Source of the DNA: Lentisphaeria bacterium UBA1732
GTDB taxonomy: Bacteria; Verrucomicrobiota; Lentisphaeria; Victivallales; UBA1829
NCBI GenBank assembly: GCA_002315855.1
Contig: DCIG01000006.1
Span: forward strand, 1-27,419
Reading direction: 5' to 3'
DNA length: 27,419 bases
Shown here: positions 24,234-27,419 of the stretch, one piece after another
How positions within the stretch are numbered: position 1 is the stretch's first letter
Layout of the letters: each line of letters opens with the position of its first letter
The notes under the pieces: generated by a model
The model's database searches: none
What the model saw: only the letters and a program-made list of their open reading frames with translations
Told to the model about the DNA's origin: nothing
Made by a program: the position numbers and the translations under genes

Positions 24234-24398
24234 GAGCTGATTTCAAAAGTCATTGACGGAAAGATTTGATGAGAATCTTCGCACAGTCGGCGGAAGTCGT
24301 TTGAGGCGGCTGCCGGGAAAGCAATTGCTGAAAACGCTCTTCCGGCAAATACCGATGAGAAATTTAAAGCCCCCGGCAGGACTTTTTGAAATTAACTC
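24234..24398 (+). repeat. Dispersed intergenic repeat, copy 5 (full length, 165 bp)
   Basis: It begins GAGCTGATTTCAAAAGTCAT and ends CAGGACTTTTTGAAATTAAC. Reverse-complementing the end gives GTTAATTTCAAAAAGTCC, so the termini are inverted repeats. Internal hairpins are possible at AAGATT/AATCTT and GCCGG/CCGGC around AGCAATTGCT. CTCA adjoins both ends (24228-24231 and 24395-24398, the last inside the given limit), a weak candidate duplication. It ends 29 nt before the sigma-factor ATG. Confidence 0.9.
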
Positions 24399-24427
24399 TC
24401 AAATTACGGAACATTTTTCAGAAACAC

Positions 24428-25051
24428 ATGTCTATTGATTCAGGAAACATAAACGCTGTTCCGGCAGAACAAGTGTTGGTAGAGGCGTTCAAACACGGCG
24501 ACATGGATGCTTTTGACGGCATCATCAGCCTGTTTTCAGCCAAGCTCTACAAGACCGCCTATGCTCTGCTGGGATCGCGTCAGGATGCGGAAGAAGTTGT
24601 GCAGGATACGTTCCTGCGCGCTTACCGCGGGCTGAACGCATTCCGGGGGGATTCCTCGCTGGAAACGTGGCTTCACCGCATCACCGTGAATCTGGCGCGA
24701 AACCGCTATCACTGGAATCAAAGGCACGGTGAAGGCGTCAATGTCAGCCTGACTGTTTCCACACCCGACGGAGACAACGACCAAGCCACCGGAACAGAAC
24801 TGGAATTGCCGGATTCCCGCATGGAACCCGACCGCAAACTGGAACAGAAAGAACTGGAACAGATAATCATGACGGAGTTGAATCAACTGCCACCTGCAAT
24901 CCGCGAAGTCATGCTGCTGCGGCATCTCGATGATATGCCGTATGAGGACATCGCAGAAAAACTGCACTGCAAGCTGGGAACCGTCAAATCACGTTTGGCT
25001 CGCGGACGCGATATGCTCCGTGCGAAACTGTCTGATTCGGAATCAATCTGA
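24428..25051 (+). CDS. ECF-type RNA polymerase sigma factor (RpoE-like)
   Basis: A 207-aa group 4 sigma factor. Region 2 covers about 30-98, with DAEEVVQDTFLRAYRGL and the -10-recognition helix TWLHRITVNLARNRYHW. An acidic linker (about 100-140) precedes region 4 (about 145-202, LPPAIREVMLLRHLDDMPYE to GTVKSRLARGRDML). The ATG at 24428 is chosen. A TTG frame start at 24386 would fall inside the repeat element. No strong Shine-Dalgarno is seen. The anti-sigma gene follows after 17 nt, so the pair should form a membrane-stress switch. What signal it senses cannot be told. Confidence 0.93.
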   Translation: MSIDSGNINAVPAEQVLVEAFKHGDMDAFDGIISLFSAKLYKTAYALLGSRQDAEEVVQDTFLRAYRGLNAFRGDSSLETWLHRITVNLARNRYHWNQRHGEGVNVSLTVSTPDGDNDQATGTELELPDSRMEPDRKLEQKELEQIIMTELNQLPPAIREVMLLRHLDDMPYEDIAEKLHCKLGTVKSRLARGRDMLRAKLSDSESI

Positions 25052-25068
25052 AAATAAAGTGTGAAGAA

Positions 25069-25974
25069 ATGAATTCTCATCCTTCCAAGTGCCCGACAAT
25101 CGAATATCTTTCCGCCTGTTTTGACGGGGAAACTGTGCCGGATGAAGCAGCACGCAGTCATATCGCACAATGCCCGAAATGCACGGCATATCTGAACGAA
25201 TGCGCCAAAATCCGTGAGGTCGTCTCCCGGCAAAATGATATTCAGGTGCCGGATGACCTGAACAAGCGGATTTCTCAGTATATTCATGAACAGAAAGACG
25301 CGGTCTGTACAGTGCCGTCCAAGGAATGGCACGGACACAGCAACGAGAAGTTCGCGTGGGTACTGCGCATCGCGGCACTTATTGCAATGGCGGCATTCTT
25401 CGTGTATCTGGTTGTGGACAACCGCAGAGTGAATGCGGAAAAACAATTGCGGCGACAGGCTGTCAGCACGGAAGTACAGCAACCCCCGTTCGCCAATCAC
25501 AACTCAGGTCCGTCCGTACCTGTGCTTTCGGCACCTTCCAACAACCTCATCCGCAGAGTGTCCACCGGAGATTCAGGGCATGAACCGTCTTTAGGGAATA
25601 TGCTGGATGTCAGCCCGCTTCTGCTTCAAAGCGATCCATTTGACGGAGTATCCCGCCTGCAGCTCAATTCATCGATTCAGCCGACCCGTTATCACGGGAC
25701 GATTGATGTTCGTGATATTTCCGCAGGGGAACTTTATCCGCAGCTGCGCAACGCATTGAGCGAAATGGATTTGCCGGGCGTATTCTTCAAGGTAAGCCGG
25801 GAGAGGAATATCGTTTATGCGGAAATCGAAATACGTTCAGAAAAGAAACTCTACCTCATCCGCGACGAGAATACGCTGGAACTGAAATTCATCAATGATA
25901 CGGAAAGTGCGAACGGAAGAATCGCTTCCCCCGTGCATTATGAACTGGAATTTATCTGCTGTCCTGAGGGATGA
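25069..25974 (+). CDS. Membrane anti-sigma factor with zinc-finger (ZAS) domain
   Basis: A 301-aa single-pass protein. The N-terminal anti-sigma domain has the zinc motif H31-x3-C35-x2-C38 (HIAQCPKC) and should hold the adjacent sigma factor in the cytoplasm. One TM helix lies at about 95-117 (FAWVLRIAALIAMAAFFVYLVV). The remaining 180 residues are outside: a Pro/Ser/Asn-rich linker, then a mixed alpha/beta segment (about 205-300) that I do not recognise and that may be the sensor. It is translated 17 nt after the sigma gene and ends at a terminator that overlaps the next, convergent gene. Confidence 0.9.
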   Translation: MNSHPSKCPTIEYLSACFDGETVPDEAARSHIAQCPKCTAYLNECAKIREVVSRQNDIQVPDDLNKRISQYIHEQKDAVCTVPSKEWHGHSNEKFAWVLRIAALIAMAAFFVYLVVDNRRVNAEKQLRRQAVSTEVQQPPFANHNSGPSVPVLSAPSNNLIRRVSTGDSGHEPSLGNMLDVSPLLLQSDPFDGVSRLQLNSSIQPTRYHGTIDVRDISAGELYPQLRNALSEMDLPGVFFKVSRERNIVYAEIEIRSEKKLYLIRDENTLELKFINDTESANGRIASPVHYELEFICCPEG

Positions 25975-25993
25975 GCAAAGAAAAATAGTCCAT

Positions 25994-26458
25994 TCAGACC
26001 TGCGGAAAGAAATGAATCCGCGAGTCTTTTTTTACGTCTTCCGCAACCACAAGGGGATTGCACAAGCACAGGATCACGGTCTCCGGCGAACATTGAGACA
26101 AGAACGATTCATCAATCACAGCAGATGTGGCATCAGGTCCGCCGCAGGAATACGGAACCTGAACGGAAATCCAGTTGCAGCGTTTTGCCAGAGCTTCTTT
26201 CGGAAGATACGTCTCATAATCCGGCATGACGGGATTGCAGCCTCCCATGCCGTTGCCCCACTGCGTTGTAATCGCATCGAACTGTTCTTCCGCACAATCA
26301 CGGCTCAGAGGTGGATCGCACAAAAGCGGATCGGGACAGCCGGAATCCAGCAGAAAACGACGAATTTCCGAACCAAAGGAACCGACGCCGATTAAGCCGG
26401 GAGACATTTCCGCAGGAAAAGTGCTTTTCAAGAACTGAATCAGAGCATGGTCCAACAT
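25994..26458 (-). CDS. Stand-alone PdxB-like NAD-binding (2-hydroxyacid dehydrogenase) domain, catalytic Arg missing
   Basis: A 154-aa protein. The ATG at 26458 has GAGGT 5 nt upstream. The nucleotide-binding loop GVGSFG (24-29) and LLCDPP (45-50) resemble the Rossmann domain of erythronate-4-phosphate dehydrogenase PdxB. VQVPYSCGGPDATSAVIDESFL (split here as VQVPYS at 99 and TSAVIDESFL at 111) matches the VPLT...LLD block of that family. The usual SRG catalytic Arg motif reads CNP (133-135). The N- and C-terminal parts of the catalytic domain are absent: full enzymes have over 300 residues. It could be a degenerate gene or a dinucleotide-binding regulator. It is convergent with the anti-sigma gene, 19 nt away. 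Confidence 0.65.
   Translation of the reverse strand: MLDHALIQFLKSTFPAEMSPGLIGVGSFGSEIRRFLLDSGCPDPLLCDPPLSRDCAEEQFDAITTQWGNGMGGCNPVMPDYETYLPKEALAKRCNWISVQVPYSCGGPDATSAVIDESFLSQCSPETVILCLCNPLVVAEDVKKDSRIHFFPQV
25996..26033 (+). terminator. Terminator of the sigma/anti-sigma operon, inside the convergent gene
   Basis: AGACCTGCGGA pairs with TCCGCGAGTCT (one mismatch, one wobble) around a 10-nt loop and is followed by seven T. It lies within the last codons of the minus-strand PdxB-like gene, so the same bases serve as coding sequence and terminator. Confidence 0.85.
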
Positions 26459-26503
26459 AAAATACCTCAAAGAAAAAGTGCGTTTGCATGGGGGAGTAAT
26501 CAA

Positions 26504-26541
26504 GAAAAAGCCCGCCATACGGAAAAATCAGCTGGCGGGCG
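26504..26541 (-). terminator. Rho-independent terminator of the symporter gene
   Basis: On the minus strand GCCCGCCA/TGGCGGGC (8 bp) with a loop of about 15 nt is followed by TTTTTCTT. It begins 24 nt after the symporter stop and lies just upstream of the PdxB-like gene, which therefore needs its own promoter. Confidence 0.9.
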
Positions 26542-26564
26542 GGAAAGAGCTTGAATCAGGAGAA

Positions 26565-27419
26565 TTATTCCTCAAACGGCTTCAATGATTTTTCAAATTC
26601 AGCCAGGACTTCCGCAGACGGAGCCTTGTCAAGCAGAGAAACAACCACGCAGGCAATCAAACCGGCAATGAATCCGGGAATGATTTCATACAGACCTGTG
26701 CTCGAAAGGAACGCAAGCCACAGTGCATCCGCCAGGAAGCCGACCGCGATACCGGCAACAGCTCCCCAATAGGTGAATCTGCGCCAGTAAAGAGCAAGCA
26801 GAATCGCAGGACCGAAAGCCGCGCCGAAGGCACCCCAGGCATTTTCCACAAGCGCCATAATGCCGCCGCATTTCGGACTGCGGGCAATCAGATAGGCGAT
26901 GATGGAAATCAGGACAACCACGCCGCGTCCAATCCACAGCATTTCCTTATTGGAGGCATTTTTGCGGAGAATCGGCTTGTAGACGTCAGAGGCAAACGCA
27001 GAAGTGGAAGCAAGCAGCTGAGAGTCAGCTGTACTCATGGATGCGGCAAGAATGGCGGACAGGAAAATACCGGCGATGAATGCGGGGAAGACCGCACGAA
27101 CCATGTTGATGAAAACGACCGAGTTGTCATCGACAATGCTGTCGCCGAGGAAGTAGCGTCCCAGAATACCGACAATGGATGCCATCAGAAGAATCACGGC
27201 AATCCATACACAGCCGATCACACGGGACTTTTTCATTTCTTTTTCGGACTTGATGGAGAGGTAGCGCACCAGAATATGCGGCATACCGAAATAACCAAGC
27301 CCCCAGCCAAGACCGGAAAGAACAGTAGCAATACCGGCCCAGTTCAAGCCGCCGCTGAAAAGACTGTAGAAGTTTTCAGGAATGGTTCCGGCAGGACGGA
27401 CATAATCCGAACCGTTCAT
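26565..27419 (-). CDS. Sodium:solute symporter (SSS/PutP-like), 3' part only
   Basis: The last 284 residues of a secondary transporter. The gene runs off the window at its 5' side, so the Met codon at the edge is internal. Visible family hallmarks are GLGWGLGYFGMPHILVRY, ILAASMSTADSQLLASTSAFASDVY (given here in two parts: ILAASMSTADSQ and LLASTSAFASDVY) and at least six TM helices. The small C-terminal tail is acidic. The GYFGMPHILVR and MSTADSQLL blocks match the Na+/proline symporter PutP group best, but related panthothenate or sugar carriers are possible. A terminator follows 24 nt after the stop. Confidence 0.9.
   Translation of the reverse strand: MNGSDYVRPAGTIPENFYSLFSGGLNWAGIATVLSGLGWGLGYFGMPHILVRYLSIKSEKEMKKSRVIGCVWIAVILLMASIVGILGRYFLGDSIVDDNSVVFINMVRAVFPAFIAGIFLSAILAASMSTADSQLLASTSAFASDVYKPILRKNASNKEMLWIGRGVVVLISIIAYLIARSPKCGGIMALVENAWGAFGAAFGPAILLALYWRRFTYWGAVAGIAVGFLADALWLAFLSSTGLYEIIPGFIAGLIACVVVSLLDKAPSAEVLAEFEKSLKPFEE

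Noticed and set aside
24386..24427. TTG start extending the sigma factor by 14 residues
   Set aside because: The extension reads the end of repeat copy 5 and is not sigma-like. ATG at 24428 fits the family length.
26521..26535. GAAAAATCAGCT resembles a repeat terminus
   Set aside because: It is part of the symporter terminator loop and stem. No second end or interior similarity lies nearby.
1..27419. CRISPR array, prophage, insertion sequence or toxin-antitoxin system
   Set aside because: No regular spacer-repeat array, transposase, integrase, phage structural gene or toxin pair was recognised.

Overview
The window reads as the chromosome of a Gram-negative (diderm) bacterium. It encodes a secretin-family outer-membrane pore, a HlyD/MacA-type adaptor, a lipoprotein with a LysM domain and an ECF sigma/anti-sigma pair. 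The mix of genes points to the PVC superphylum and possibly Lentisphaerota (Victivallales-like): a eukaryote-type UDP-sugar pyrophosphorylase, a coiled-coil + XRE protein of a kind I associate with Planctomycetes/Verrucomicrobia/Lentisphaerae, and a 7TM-HD protein beside PhoH and YbeY. That taxonomic call is inference from memory of gene families, not a search. I see no phage, plasmid, insertion sequence or CRISPR array.

Layout: (1) 1-1490: a cut tRNA-Arg gene (minus), two copies of a dispersed repeat, then an XRE-type DNA-binding protein (plus). (2) 1556-7260: a minus-strand five-gene operon behind a near-consensus promoter, encoding secretin, long coiled-coil adaptor, ABC ATPase, MacB-like permease and an S26-type peptidase. 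Together they look like a MacAB-style exporter whose outer-membrane partner is a secretin instead of TolC. (3) 7531-19883: a long minus-strand run of housekeeping genes, tyrS, fabD, fabG, acpP, fabF, LysM lipoprotein, phoH, pgpH-like 7TM-HD, ybeY, xseA and a secreted EEP-family phosphohydrolase. It has an internal promoter and terminator around acpP, so it is probably several overlapping transcripts. (4) 20389-24042, plus strand: a monocistronic ornithine-decarboxylase-like gene with its own promoter and terminator, then a UDP-sugar pyrophosphorylase / unknown 115-aa protein / yraN operon. (5) 24428-25974: an ECF sigma factor and its zinc-finger membrane anti-sigma factor. (6) 25994-27419, minus strand: a short PdxB-like Rossmann protein and the 3' part of a sodium:solute symporter.

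The most unusual signal is non-coding. A dispersed repeat of about 165 bp occurs at 245-407 (inverted), 20022-20183 and 24234-24398. There is an internally deleted 69-bp form at 597-665 and a fragment at 7477-7530. Copies end in inverted repeats close to GCTGATTTCAAAAGTC and lie only between genes, often in probable 5' leaders, in both orientations relative to transcription. This looks like a MITE-like or structured-RNA element family. A second, unrelated 119-bp imperfect palindrome lies in the acpP leader. Promoters recognised by eye share a TTGAnn / TATATT-like pattern with 16-17 nt spacing.
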